Made by a program: the position numbers and the translations under genes. From assembly GCA_003246625.1 (NCBI GenBank), contig QJZR01000013.1, positions 62,001-126,000 of the forward strand: a DNA stretch of 64,000 nt, written 5' to 3'. Positions 21,337-29,792 of the stretch are shown here, one piece after another. This DNA is from Alphaproteobacteria bacterium. GTDB taxonomy: Bacteria > Pseudomonadota > Alphaproteobacteria > Rhodospirillales > Rhodospirillaceae. The notes beneath the pieces are model-generated. The model saw nothing but the letters and a program-made list of their open reading frames with translations, was not told the DNA's origin and made no database searches. How positions within the stretch are numbered: position 1 is the stretch's first letter; each line of letters opens with the position of its first letter.

Positions 21337-22104
21337 TCAGCCGAGCTTCGGCGGCTCCGCCCGTGCCGCCAGCAGGGGCGGCGCCTCGTCCTTGAGGTCG
21401 ATGCCGGTGACGCCGCGCCGCCGTCCCTCCGCCGCCAGCCAGGCCAGCTTGAACCCGGCCTCGTCGTAGGACAGGCCGTTCGCGTGGATGTTGGAAATGC
21501 AGTTGCGTTCCGATTCCAGGCGCGCGGCGTGGGGGTCGAGGGTGAGATAGATCCCCAGGGAATCCGCCACCGACAGGCCGGGGCGTTCGCCGATCAGCAT
21601 CGCCACCATGCGCGCGCCCAGGGCGTGCGCCGCGTCGTCGCCCAGGGCGACGCGGGCCTGCCGCGCCAGCACCAGCGGACCCACCGTCCAATCCTCGGGC
21701 AGATGCGCGCGGCAGGCGGCGAAGGCCGCCGCGGCGTGGGCGGAGACCGCGGTGGCCGACAGGCCGTCGCCGACGACGAAGACGATGTCCCAGGGGGTTT
21801 CCGGACGCGGCAGCGCCGCCAGGCGGGCGCGGCTGTCGTCGTCCAGGCGGCGGCCGAGGTCGGGACGCCGCAGATAGATGGAGCGGTCGGCGGCGGCGCT
21901 GGATACCTCGACCGCCGGATGAGGGGCGACGGCGGCGGCGACGGCGGCGAAGTCGGCCTGCGAATGCACCGCGTCGCGTGCCCGCGCGTGCGCCAGTTGG
22001 AAGTCGAGAAGCGCGGCGGTGGGCAGGGCGTCGCCGCAACGGCCCAGGCCGATGCGGGCGCGGGTGGCCATGCGGAAGCGGGCGAAGGGATCGGCGGCGG
22101 TCAT
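21337..22104 (-). CDS. eutC: Ethanolamine ammonia-lyase small subunit
   Basis: A 255-residue EutC, partner of EutB in the adenosylcobalamin-dependent lyase that splits ethanolamine into acetaldehyde and ammonia. It shows the family segments RMATRARIGLGRCGD, VVGDGLSATAV and GERPGLSVADSLGIYLT, and ISNIHANGLSY near the C terminus. It starts three bases after the eutB stop, consistent with co-translation. Length is slightly below the enteric form because the N-terminal extension that packages EutC into microcompartments is short or absent, which fits a cytosolic enzyme. Confidence 0.95.
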   Translation of the reverse strand: MTAADPFARFRMATRARIGLGRCGDALPTAALLDFQLAHARARDAVHSQADFAAVAAAVAPHPAVEVSSAAADRSIYLRRPDLGRRLDDDSRARLAALPRPETPWDIVFVVGDGLSATAVSAHAAAAFAACRAHLPEDWTVGPLVLARQARVALGDDAAHALGARMVAMLIGERPGLSVADSLGIYLTLDPHAARLESERNCISNIHANGLSYDEAGFKLAWLAAEGRRRGVTGIDLKDEAPPLLAARAEPPKLG

Positions 22105-22107
22105 GCG

Positions 22108-23499
22108 TCAGTCTCCGATGGCGAACAGGCGGCGCATCGCGCCGTTTCCGGCGGCGGGCGGCGGCAGGTGGCCTTCCGCGTCCAGCATGCCCATGCGCTC
22201 CAGCCAGGCGTGGAATTCCGGGCAGGGCTTCAGGTTCAGGCGGTGGCGCAGGCCCAGGATGTCGTGGAAGGAGAGGCTTTGGTAGCTGAGCATCACGTCG
22301 TCGGCGCCGGGCACGCCGATCAGGAAGTTGACGCCGCACGAGGCGAGCAGCGTCGCCAGGGTGTCCATGTCGTCCTGGTCGGCCTCGGCGTGGTTGGTGT
22401 AGCAGACATCCACCCCCATCGGCACGCCGAGCAGCTTGCCGCAGAAGTGGTCCTCCAGCCCGGCGCGGATGATCTGCTTCGCGTCGTACAGGTATTCCGG
22501 GCCGATAAAGCCGACCACCGTGTTGACCAGCATCGGCGAGAAGGCGCGGGCCACCGCGTGGGCGCGCGCCTCGCAGGTCTGCTGGTCGACGCCGCAATGC
22601 GCGTCGGCGGACAGGGCGCTGCCCTGGCCGGTTTCGAAATACATCACGTTGTCGCCCACCGTGCCGCGCTTCAGCGACAGCGCCGCCTCGCGCGCTTCTT
22701 GCAGGACGGCCAGATTGATGCCGAATCCGGCGTTCGCTCCCTCGGTGCCGGCGATCGACTGGAAGACCAGGTCCACCGGAGCGCCCCGCTCGATGCAGGC
22801 GATGCTGTTGGTGACGTGGGTGAGGACGCAGGACTGGCAGGGGATGTCGAACTTCCGCCGTACCGCGTCCAGCATTTCCAGCAGGGCGATGCAGGCGGCC
22901 GGGCTGTCGGTGGCGGGGTTGATGCCGATTACCGCGTCGCCCATGCCGAACAGCAGGCCGTCGATCACCGCCGCGGCGATGCCGGTGGGGTCGTCGGTGG
23001 GATGGTTGGGTTGCAGCCGCGATCCCAGGCGGCCGGGCAGCCCCAGGGTGGTGCGGAAGGCGGAGACCACCCGGCACTTCGCCGCCACCGCCATCAGGTC
23101 GGCGTTGCGCATCAGCTTGCTGGCCGCCGCCGCCATTTCCGGGGTCAGGCCGGGGGCCAGCGCGGCGAGGGCCCGGGGCGTCGCCGCGTCGGACAGCAGC
23201 CATTCGCGGAAGCCGCCCACCGTCATCGACGCCACCGGGGCGAAGGCGGCGCGGTCGTGGGTGTCGGCGATCAGGCGCGTCACCTCGTCGGTTTCATAGG
23301 GGATCAGCGGCTCGTCGAGGAAGGCGGTCAGCGGCAGGTCGGCCAGGGCCAGCCGCGCGGCGACGCGGCGTTCGTCGGTGTCGGCGGCGATTCCCGCCAG
23401 CTCGTCGCCGGAGCGGCGCGGGCTGGCGCAGGCCATCAGGGCGGCAAGGCCGTCGAAAACGTGGCGCGTCGCGCCGAGGGTGCAGGCATACAGACTCAT
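22108..23499 (-). CDS. eutB: Ethanolamine ammonia-lyase large subunit
   Basis: A 463-residue EutB, the TIM-barrel catalytic subunit binding ethanolamine and adenosylcobalamin. Recognisable segments are SRLQPNHPTDDP, GINPATDS, FQSIAGTEGAN, FETGQGS, MGVDVCYTNHAEADQDD and LIGVPGADDVMLSYQS. Length is normal. In this window there is no ethanolamine permease, no eutA reactivase, no aldehyde dehydrogenase and no microcompartment shell gene, so the pathway must be completed by unlinked genes. The ribosome-binding site is weak. Confidence 0.96.
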   Translation of the reverse strand: MSLYACTLGATRHVFDGLAALMACASPRRSGDELAGIAADTDERRVAARLALADLPLTAFLDEPLIPYETDEVTRLIADTHDRAAFAPVASMTVGGFREWLLSDAATPRALAALAPGLTPEMAAAASKLMRNADLMAVAAKCRVVSAFRTTLGLPGRLGSRLQPNHPTDDPTGIAAAVIDGLLFGMGDAVIGINPATDSPAACIALLEMLDAVRRKFDIPCQSCVLTHVTNSIACIERGAPVDLVFQSIAGTEGANAGFGINLAVLQEAREAALSLKRGTVGDNVMYFETGQGSALSADAHCGVDQQTCEARAHAVARAFSPMLVNTVVGFIGPEYLYDAKQIIRAGLEDHFCGKLLGVPMGVDVCYTNHAEADQDDMDTLATLLASCGVNFLIGVPGADDVMLSYQSLSFHDILGLRHRLNLKPCPEFHAWLERMGMLDAEGHLPPPAAGNGAMRRLFAIGD

Positions 23500-23687
23500 C
23501 GCGGGGGTCCCGGAGCAAGGGGATTTTCCCCCATCATGCCCGAGCCCATGCCGCCTGGCTTGACATTTCGTCGCAAATTTTGCGCAGAAACCGGGAATGC
23601 CTATTTTTTGCGCCGATATTCCATCTTCCGCCGGGGCGCGGGATGGGACACTCTCTTCCCGGTTTTTCGGCAAGGGAGCGGCGGCGA
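23500..23687. promoter_or_regulatory. Divergent promoter region, eutB and acetyltransferase
   Basis: A TTGACA hexamer sits at 23560-23565 on the plus strand. A near-palindromic TCGCAAATTTTGCGC (23571-23585) lies where a plus-strand -10 would fall, so it could be an operator. No clear -10 box was found and no cobalamin-riboswitch-like structure was recognised. Confidence 0.35.
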
Positions 23688-24194
23688 ATGACGGCCTGGC
23701 GGGCGATGCGGCAATCCGATCTGGCGGCGGTGCTGGCGGTGGCCGACGTGGTGCATCCCGGCTATCCCGAGGACGCGGCGGTGTTCGCCGAACGGCTGGC
23801 CCTGCATGGCGCGGGATGCCTGGTCCTGACCGACGCGGCCGGGCGGGTGGCGGGCTATACCCTGACCCATCCCTGGCGCTATGGCGTTCCCCCCAAGCTC
23901 AATACCCTGCTGCGGGCGATTCCCGCCGACGCCGACACCTATTACCTGCACGACATCGCCCTTCTGCCGGCGGCGCGGGGCGCGGGCGCGGCCACCGCGC
24001 TTCTGGACATTCTGTCCGCGCACGCGCGGGAGCTGGGGCTGACGCGGACCTCGCTGGTGGCGGTCAACGCCTCGCGCCCGATCTGGGAGAGGCGGGGCTT
24101 CGCGGTGGCCGACGACGCCCATCCCGATCTGTCGAGCTATGGCGGCGAGGCCTGGTTCATGGTTCGCCGCCAGTTTGGCATCGATACAGTTTGA
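23688..24194 (+). CDS. GNAT-family N-acetyltransferase
   Basis: A 168-residue acetyl-CoA-dependent acyltransferase with a complete GNAT fold. Motif A appears as YYLHDIALLPAARGAGAATALL (the R-x-x-G-x-A acetyl-CoA loop, about residues 85-106), and motif B ends in SRPIWERRGF. The start is the ATG after AAGGGAGCGGCGGCG. The acceptor substrate cannot be inferred. The last codons overlap the 51-bp regulatory element that precedes the glycine-zipper gene. Confidence 0.88.
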   Translation: MTAWRAMRQSDLAAVLAVADVVHPGYPEDAAVFAERLALHGAGCLVLTDAAGRVAGYTLTHPWRYGVPPKLNTLLRAIPADADTYYLHDIALLPAARGAGAATALLDILSAHARELGLTRTSLVAVNASRPIWERRGFAVADDAHPDLSSYGGEAWFMVRRQFGIDTV

Positions 24195-24232
24195 TACATT
24201 TTCCCACCTCCCCCGACATAACCCTGTGACAG
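24182..24232 (+). promoter_or_regulatory. Shared 51-bp regulatory element, copy 1
   Basis: GATACAGTTTGATACA, then a C-rich spacer and CCTGTGACAG. It aligns without gaps to 42320-42370, about 39 of 51 positions identical by my count. The GATACA units repeat with a 10-base period, as in binding sites of OmpR/PhoB-type response regulators. It lies 128 bases before the glycine-zipper gene and overlaps the end of the acetyltransferase gene. Confidence 0.6.
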
Positions 24233-24359
24233 GTGCGCCCTACCTTCAGTCCCGCATCCGCAAGAGCGAGCGGGACCAAGGACGGAAGGCGGGCGGTCGC
24301 TGCCGCGAAGCCCATTCCTTCCGGGCCTGGTCCGGCGGCGACGGAGGAAACGACACATC

Positions 24360-25229
24360 ATGCGCAATCTGCTCAAACTTTCCCTGCTGGCGGGGATCGT
24401 CGGGATTCTGACGGTTCCTCCGGCCTTCGCTCAGCCCCCCTTCGAAGGTCCCGGTCACGGCCCCGGGCGCGGTCACGGCCCTGACCACGGCCCGGTACGG
24501 GCGATTCCCGACGCCTGGCCGCATGGCCGTTGGCACCATGACTGGCACGACGGCCGTTATGGCTGGTGGTGGGTGGTCGGCGGCGCCTGGTACTTCTATC
24601 CGGCGCCGGTCTATCCCCATCCCGACCCCTACACGCCGCCCGGCGTCGCCGTGGTGCCGTCGGCGCAGTACGCCTATTACTGCGGCAACCCGGCCGGGTA
24701 CTATCCGGCGGTGGCGCAGTGCGCCATGCCCTGGCAACTGGTGTCGCTGACCACCCCCGCGCCGGTCGCGGCGCCGATGGTGGTGACCCCCGCCCCGGCG
24801 GTGTCGGCGCCGTCCTCGGGCGGCATCGACAAGACCACCGGCGGCACCGTGCTCGGCGCGGTGGGCGGCGCGGTGGCCGGGGCGCAGTTCGGCCAGGGCT
24901 CCGGCAAGATCGCCGCGGCGGTGGCGGGGACCCTGCTCGGCGCCTTCATCGGTCACGAGGTCGGCGCGTCGTTGGACCGCGCCGACGCGCTGGCGGCGCA
25001 ACAGGCGGCGCAAAAGGCCTATGTCGCGCCGGTCGGGCAGACGATCACCTGGAACAGCCCGGACACCGGACATTCCGGCACCGTCACCCCGACCCGCGAA
25101 GGCCACGACGCGCAGAACAACACCTGCCGCGAGTTCAAGCAGACCGTCACCATCGACGGCAAACAGACCGAAGTCACCAGCAGCGCCTGCCGCAAGGCGG
25201 ACGGCACCTGGGCGGTGGTCGGCAGCTAA
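24360..25229 (+). CDS. Secreted glycine-zipper (17-kDa-antigen-type) envelope protein
   Basis: A 289-residue exported protein with a signal peptide (residues 1-24, ending PPAFA). A His/Pro/Gly-rich segment (about 30-65) follows, then an aromatic stretch (YGWWWVV, about 67-80). A glycine-zipper two-helix region (about 160-205; VLGAVGGAVAGAQFGQGSGK, then LLGAFIGHEVGASLD) follows, with a C-terminal domain like the Rickettsia 17-kDa antigen family (TITWNSPDTGHSGTVTP, CREFKQTV, ACRKADGTW). Such proteins sit in the outer membrane or periplasm and often answer envelope stress. GGAGGAAACGAC precedes the ATG. Shared upstream DNA suggests co-regulation with macAB. Confidence 0.85.
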   Translation: MRNLLKLSLLAGIVGILTVPPAFAQPPFEGPGHGPGRGHGPDHGPVRAIPDAWPHGRWHHDWHDGRYGWWWVVGGAWYFYPAPVYPHPDPYTPPGVAVVPSAQYAYYCGNPAGYYPAVAQCAMPWQLVSLTTPAPVAAPMVVTPAPAVSAPSSGGIDKTTGGTVLGAVGGAVAGAQFGQGSGKIAAAVAGTLLGAFIGHEVGASLDRADALAAQQAAQKAYVAPVGQTITWNSPDTGHSGTVTPTREGHDAQNNTCREFKQTVTIDGKQTEVTSSACRKADGTWAVVGS

Positions 25230-25277
25230 GGAATCCCCGCGGCGAAGCCTATCCCCCCTTTTTGTCGGGCTTCGCCT

Positions 25278-25312
25278 GGCCGCCCCCGCCTCCCACGGGG
25301 GCGGCCTTTTTC
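25278..25312. terminator. Intrinsic terminator between glycine-zipper gene and methyltransferase gene
   Basis: A perfect 11-bp stem GGCCGCCCCCG/CGGGGGCGGCC followed by TTTTT, eight bases before the 3' end of the convergent methyltransferase gene. Confidence 0.85.
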
Positions 25313-25320
25313 GTGGGGAA

Positions 25321-26181
25321 TCAGCCGAGAACCGGGTGACGACGCGAACGGGCCAGCAACGCGCGTTTCATCCGCCACAGCCGCCCCGGGTTGGGGCGCA
25401 GCAATGCGATGACGTCGTTGTCGTCGTAGGCGACGATGGCGACCGCCATCTTGTAGCCGAACAGGGTGCCGAGACGGGCGAAGCTTTCCGGAGAGAAGAA
25501 ACAGATGTGATCCGGGGCCTTGTAGTGGTGCCAGTTTTCGTCCCGGTCATCCCGGTAGTTCGGCGTGTGGACGTACAACACGCCGTCCGGCTTCAGGCAG
25601 CGCAGCATGTTGGCCAGGGCGGCCATCGGATTGAACAGGTGCTCGACGCAGTGGATGGAGACGACGACGTCGTAACGCCCCGCCAATCCATCGACGGCGG
25701 ATCGATCCTCGAAATTGATCGCATGGACCTCGGCGGCTCCCGCGGCGCGGCAGCTTTCGGCACCGAAATCGGTCAGCTCGACTACGTCGTAGACGGTTTC
25801 CGGGTTGCAGGCGAGAAACGATTCCATGAACCACCCCGGCCCCGGCCCGATCTCCAGCACCCGTTTGGGGGCGATGCCGGAATTGTCCAGACACATGCTG
25901 AGGTCGACGGCTTCGGTGGTGCGGTAGAGAAAGTCGATCCCCGAACGGTCGAAGCGGTCGGCGGCATAGTTCCGCTGGTAAAAGCTGTCCGGCGTCGGCG
26001 CCGCCAGCACGTCGTAGGCGAAACCGCATTCCGCGCATTGATAGAAGGCCCGCCCGGCGAAAAAGCCGTCCTTATGGATCGCGTGTCTTTGGCGCAGGCT
26101 GCCGCGGGTTTGGCACATGATGCATCGGTCGATCCGGGAAGACGACGAGGGCAACAGGGGTCGAAGGTAGGTGGAAAGCAT
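25321..26181 (-). CDS. Zinc-ribbon SAM-dependent methyltransferase
   Basis: A 286-residue class I methyltransferase. An N-terminal zinc-ribbon-like pair, CIMC (about residues 20-23) and CAEC (about 49-52), precedes the Rossmann domain. Motif I is VLEIGPGPGWF, a later strand is YDVVVSIHCVEHLFNP, and NMLRCLKPDGVLYVHTPN follows. This layout is common in methyltransferases of surface-glycan and nucleotide-sugar clusters. It is the last gene of the minus-strand block that begins with flgD, starting 18 bases after the preceding methyltransferase gene, so modification of a flagellar or surface sugar is the likely role. The acceptor is not known. Confidence 0.82.
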   Translation of the reverse strand: MLSTYLRPLLPSSSSRIDRCIMCQTRGSLRQRHAIHKDGFFAGRAFYQCAECGFAYDVLAAPTPDSFYQRNYAADRFDRSGIDFLYRTTEAVDLSMCLDNSGIAPKRVLEIGPGPGWFMESFLACNPETVYDVVELTDFGAESCRAAGAAEVHAINFEDRSAVDGLAGRYDVVVSIHCVEHLFNPMAALANMLRCLKPDGVLYVHTPNYRDDRDENWHHYKAPDHICFFSPESFARLGTLFGYKMAVAIVAYDDNDVIALLRPNPGRLWRMKRALLARSRRHPVLG

Positions 26182-26199
26182 GGATGAGTCCTCGATGCG

Positions 26200-27093
26200 T
26201 CAGGTTCGGTCCGTGGCGGGATCGTCTGTCGGGGGTTTTCGGGCGATCAGCAGGATTTCGGACAGGTCCTCGTCGTCGTGACGGCGTTCGCCCGCCGCGT
26301 GGAGCAGCCGGAACCGTCGGCGAATGTTCCGGCGGGCGATTGCCGGGTCCCGCGTTTCCGCCCATTCCCGGTCGAGAATCAGGCTTTCGTCGCGGCGGTC
26401 GATGTCGGCCAGGGAATTGGCGTTCCAGCGGTCGTGGAAGGTCAGGCTCTCCAGCTCGAAACCGCAACGGTCCGCCAGGCGGCAGACCGCCGCCGGGGTG
26501 AAATGGGAAAGGTGAATCAGCGGGCCCTGGAACCAGTGCCAGTCGGTGCCGAACCGCCGGTACCCCAGGCCCAAGGCGTTGGGAACCGCCAGGATCATCC
26601 GCCCCCCCGGATTGAGCAGGCGAAGGATCTCGTGCAACAGGGTTTCCGGCGACGGGGCGTGTTCCAGCACATGCAGGCAGAAGACGGTATCCCATCGCCG
26701 CTGCGGAATCGCCGGGTCGGCCGCGCCGCAATACGGGTCGTAGACCGCCGCATCCAGGCCCCGGCGCCGCGCCGCCCGGGCCAGATAGCCGTGCCCTCCG
26801 CCATAGTCCAGCAGCGACGCGCCCAGAAACGCCCCCGCCTCGATCAGGCGGCGCTTGGCGTCGGCATGGATGCCGCATGCATGGGCGCGATACCAAGCGT
26901 AGTCGAAGGTCTCGGCATACAGCTTTTCAAGCGTCCGGTGCGTCGGCGTGGGGTAGGTTCCGTGCCAGCCGCAATCCGGGCAGAGCAACAGCCTGTAGAG
27001 CACGCCGTCGCAGGTCCAGAAATGCGCCGGGATCGGCAGAAGAGGGGCGTCGGATCCGCAAGCCGGGCAGGGCGGGGGCGGCGGTTCAACCAT
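26200..27093 (-). CDS. SAM-dependent methyltransferase with N-terminal Cys pairs
   Basis: A 297-residue protein starting at ATG 27093, which overlaps the end of the WbsX-like gene by eight bases. It has a CPAC and CPDC pair in the first 50 residues. A SAM-binding domain follows, with motif I LLDYGGGHGYLA (about residues 88-99) and an acidic strand end YDPYCG. The later segments FCLHVLEHAPSPETLL and LLNPGGRMILAVPN complete the fold. It is a paralogue in layout of the next gene. Context points to methylation of a sugar made or transferred by the neighbouring enzymes. Confidence 0.82.
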   Translation of the reverse strand: MVEPPPPPCPACGSDAPLLPIPAHFWTCDGVLYRLLLCPDCGWHGTYPTPTHRTLEKLYAETFDYAWYRAHACGIHADAKRRLIEAGAFLGASLLDYGGGHGYLARAARRRGLDAAVYDPYCGAADPAIPQRRWDTVFCLHVLEHAPSPETLLHEILRLLNPGGRMILAVPNALGLGYRRFGTDWHWFQGPLIHLSHFTPAAVCRLADRCGFELESLTFHDRWNANSLADIDRRDESLILDREWAETRDPAIARRNIRRRFRLLHAAGERRHDDEDLSEILLIARKPPTDDPATDRT

Positions 27094-28318
27094 GGGTCTG
27101 GTCCCGCGCGTCCGTCCGCACGATGGTCTTCGACAGGGTGCTCTGGATTCCGGCCTGGTCGAGCTTCTCGGCAAGCGCGGCGCATGCCCCCGAGACCCTG
27201 CGCCGCAGGCCGCCGTCGGCGACCCGTTCGCGGGGTTTCAAGTGATGGGTTTGCGTCCGGGCAAGATAATGCCCCCAGACGATGGCCTCTTGGGTCTGGG
27301 TCAGAAGGCCGGTGCCGTTCTGTTCCGTGGGTTCGATTTGGCTGTGGTGGCGCCAGTCGTTCCACGAATCGACGAACACGGCCCGTTTCCCCTCGTCGAA
27401 TTGGGCCTCGACCAGGGACATCGCCTTCCTGACGAACATGCCGTAGAACTCTTTGACGATTCTCGTCTCGGTCATCTCCTTCAAGATGACGGCGCCGCCG
27501 TCTTGCCGGTCGGCGATGTCGCAGAAGCCGGGAAGGATGCGCGGCAACGTCCCCGCGCGTTCCATGCGGCCGTTCATGCGGCTGAGGACGAACGTGGTGT
27601 AGTTCAGCAGGTTGTCGCTCAGGCCGGAGAGTTCGCCGTTCCCGGAGATCGCTTGCAGCAAGGCGAAACCGTCATGCGCGAGGTGGCGGTCGCACGACAT
27701 CCATTCCGCCGGATCGGGGTCCAGCAGGGCGTCGAAGCCCGCGTCGGCCAGCTTGGCGGTTTTCTCGGCGGCGTTGGCGATGACGAACAGACCGGGAAGA
27801 CCGGCGGTTTCGGCCTCTTGCCGCAGCGCTTTCAGAACCGACGAGGGATCGGACAGGGCGCTGGGCCTGCGTACGATCAACGTGGGGCGCCCGCCAAGCC
27901 GCACATGCCGGTCGGAACCCAGCGCGGCCACCACGGCCCGGCATTCGCGGCGGAGCCGGGCGTCGTCGTCCGCCGTGTCCGGGTTGTTCCACTGGAAGGC
28001 CAGGCCGAAGCTCTCGTCGCAATGCGGGGCCAGGAGTTCGGCCCCGGTCGCGTAGCCGCCGTTCCAGGGCAGCAGCGAAAGGACGAAGCCGGTAAATCCG
28101 ACGTTCCGTGCCGCTGCCACGACCATTGCCGCCTGCTCGGCGCGGCACAGGTCGTATCGCCCGGAACCGGCGGGCGTCTGGGGGTGGGGCTGATAGGAAT
28201 GCGACCACCGCTGGTTCAGGGAATATGCCCAGTGATCGGCGCGATGCGTCGCCTCCCATGTTGGGCCGGACGAGCAGAATCCGGCGTCGAAGAAGGCCAA
28301 CACCTGGGTCGTGCTCAT
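27086..28318 (-). CDS. WbsX/GH99-like glycan protein (divergent)
   Basis: A 410-residue protein without signal peptide. I recognise a weak but ordered resemblance to WbsX-type, GH99-like proteins. The matches are an N-terminal FFDAGF strand with an aromatic segment ending YQPHP; a short YDLCRAEQAAMVVAAARNVGFTGFVL-like helix-strand; FGLAFQWNNPDT in place of the usual CWANENW; and FVDSWNDWRHHSQIEP in place of AWNEWAEGAHLEP. The family occurs in O-antigen and glycan clusters, with glycosyltransferase or glycosidase roles proposed. The usual catalytic Glu position in the first acidic motif appears substituted. Start overlaps the GT9 gene stop by four bases. Confidence 0.6.
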   Translation of the reverse strand: MSTTQVLAFFDAGFCSSGPTWEATHRADHWAYSLNQRWSHSYQPHPQTPAGSGRYDLCRAEQAAMVVAAARNVGFTGFVLSLLPWNGGYATGAELLAPHCDESFGLAFQWNNPDTADDDARLRRECRAVVAALGSDRHVRLGGRPTLIVRRPSALSDPSSVLKALRQEAETAGLPGLFVIANAAEKTAKLADAGFDALLDPDPAEWMSCDRHLAHDGFALLQAISGNGELSGLSDNLLNYTTFVLSRMNGRMERAGTLPRILPGFCDIADRQDGGAVILKEMTETRIVKEFYGMFVRKAMSLVEAQFDEGKRAVFVDSWNDWRHHSQIEPTEQNGTGLLTQTQEAIVWGHYLARTQTHHLKPRERVADGGLRRRVSGACAALAEKLDQAGIQSTLSKTIVRTDARDQTHG

Positions 28319-29778
28319 TTTCCGTCTCCCGTCGGCTGGAATTCGTAGACCTCGTCCGCCAGCTCGAAGATCGCCGTCAGGATCGCTTCCGGGCCCGGAT
28401 AGTTGTCGCAAGAGGTCTTGCCGTTGATCGGGCAGGCGGGCCCGGCGCATCCGTAACAAGGCAACGACGGCAACGGCAGGCGATAGCCGACGCCACGCGG
28501 AGCATCGGAGTTCGAGGGCGAACTGGGTCCGAACAGCGCCACCGTGGGGTGGCCGACGACGTGGCAGGCATAGTGCAGCGGGAAGGAATCGACGCTGACG
28601 AAAATGTGGTGGTCGTGCAGCAGGCCCGACAGCTTGCGGGTGTTTCCGGCCTGTTCGATGGCGGCCCCGTCGCGGGCGGCGTCTTCCAGGTCCAGCACGG
28701 TGACCTGACAGCCGAAGGCGCGCAGGGCCTGGATGAGGACGCGGCGCTTGGGCTCGGGATATGTTTTCAGCGGCCAGCCGCCGCTCAGTTGCAAAAGAAC
28801 GCGCAGCGGCGCCGTCGGCAGGGGGCAGCGCCGGAGCGGCGGGGATTTCTGCCTGTACAGGGTTTCGCCGAACGAAGAAATCGGGTCGCCGAGGGCGAAC
28901 CGGGCGTGGTCGATAAGATGGAACGGCGTGGCCGAGTAGTTCTTCGAAAACCGGGAAAAGACGATGAAGTGGTTTTCCAGATCCTCCCTCGGGAGGTGCG
29001 GGATGCTCTGGATGAAGTATTTGGCGTCCGAGACCCGGCCGTCGCGCGAGAGCGGCGCCATGTCGAGGACGATGGGCTCCAGCCGGTTGCCGCAATCGTG
29101 GAAGATGTCCACGTAGCTCGAACAGACGACGTGCGCGCCGTAATCCAGGGTCTTGGTCAGTTGCGACGCCAAGCTGAAGAACAGCACGTCCCCCGCATGG
29201 TTCGGGTGGTGCGCCGCCAGGGGAAGGCTGGGCCAGTCTTGCCGGCGTTCCATCAGGGAGATCGCGTTGACGCACTGAACCTTCCAGGCGCTCGGGTTCT
29301 CGTCGAAGACGAACCCCTGGGGGGAGACTTTCGGCAGCGCCGTGACGGCGTTCAGCTTGGTGTTGAGGCGCGCCACCTGTTTGCCGGTCAGGAATTCCAG
29401 GAACCGGGCATCGAACAGGCTGACCGTGGACAGCAGGTTGAGAAAGCGGTCCCGACCGTTTTCGAACAGCTCCCGGGGGAGGGCGTAGGCGATGGGGAAA
29501 TGCGCCTCGTCGCAGATCAACGCCGGGACCGGCAGCGAGCCTTCGCTCAAGGCAAGTTTCGCCAGCGTCGCGCCGGACATCGGCAGAATCGGGTTGCCGA
29601 TGACCAGGGCGTCGCAGGCGGCGGCCGCCTTGACGGTGCGCCGTCCGACTTCCAGCAGGTAACGGCCGGGCGGCGACGTCGCGGAATCGAAGATCGCGTT
29701 CGGGGACAGCTCTCCCTTCGAGAAGACGAAGTCGAAGGATTCCGCCCTGCCGCCGGTAATCGCGATGCTGCACAACAT
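28315..29778 (-). CDS. GT9-like (heptosyltransferase-type) glycosyltransferase
   Basis: A 487-residue protein. The N-terminal part is not recognisable in detail. The C-terminal third has the GT9 donor-binding signature: HIFVSVDSFPLHYACHVVGHP, VALFGPSSPSN, and a cysteine-bearing CPINGKTSCDNY segment like the one found in ADP-heptose transferases. Heptosyltransferases are normally about 340 residues, so about 140 extra residues precede the GT-B fold. In this operon it is a candidate for transferring a sugar to flagellar protein or to a lipid-linked glycan. The start is ATG 29778. Confidence 0.72.
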   Translation of the reverse strand: MLCSIAITGGRAESFDFVFSKGELSPNAIFDSATSPPGRYLLEVGRRTVKAAAACDALVIGNPILPMSGATLAKLALSEGSLPVPALICDEAHFPIAYALPRELFENGRDRFLNLLSTVSLFDARFLEFLTGKQVARLNTKLNAVTALPKVSPQGFVFDENPSAWKVQCVNAISLMERRQDWPSLPLAAHHPNHAGDVLFFSLASQLTKTLDYGAHVVCSSYVDIFHDCGNRLEPIVLDMAPLSRDGRVSDAKYFIQSIPHLPREDLENHFIVFSRFSKNYSATPFHLIDHARFALGDPISSFGETLYRQKSPPLRRCPLPTAPLRVLLQLSGGWPLKTYPEPKRRVLIQALRAFGCQVTVLDLEDAARDGAAIEQAGNTRKLSGLLHDHHIFVSVDSFPLHYACHVVGHPTVALFGPSSPSNSDAPRGVGYRLPLPSLPCYGCAGPACPINGKTSCDNYPGPEAILTAIFELADEVYEFQPTGDGK

Positions 29779-29792
29779 GTCGGTGGCCCCTG

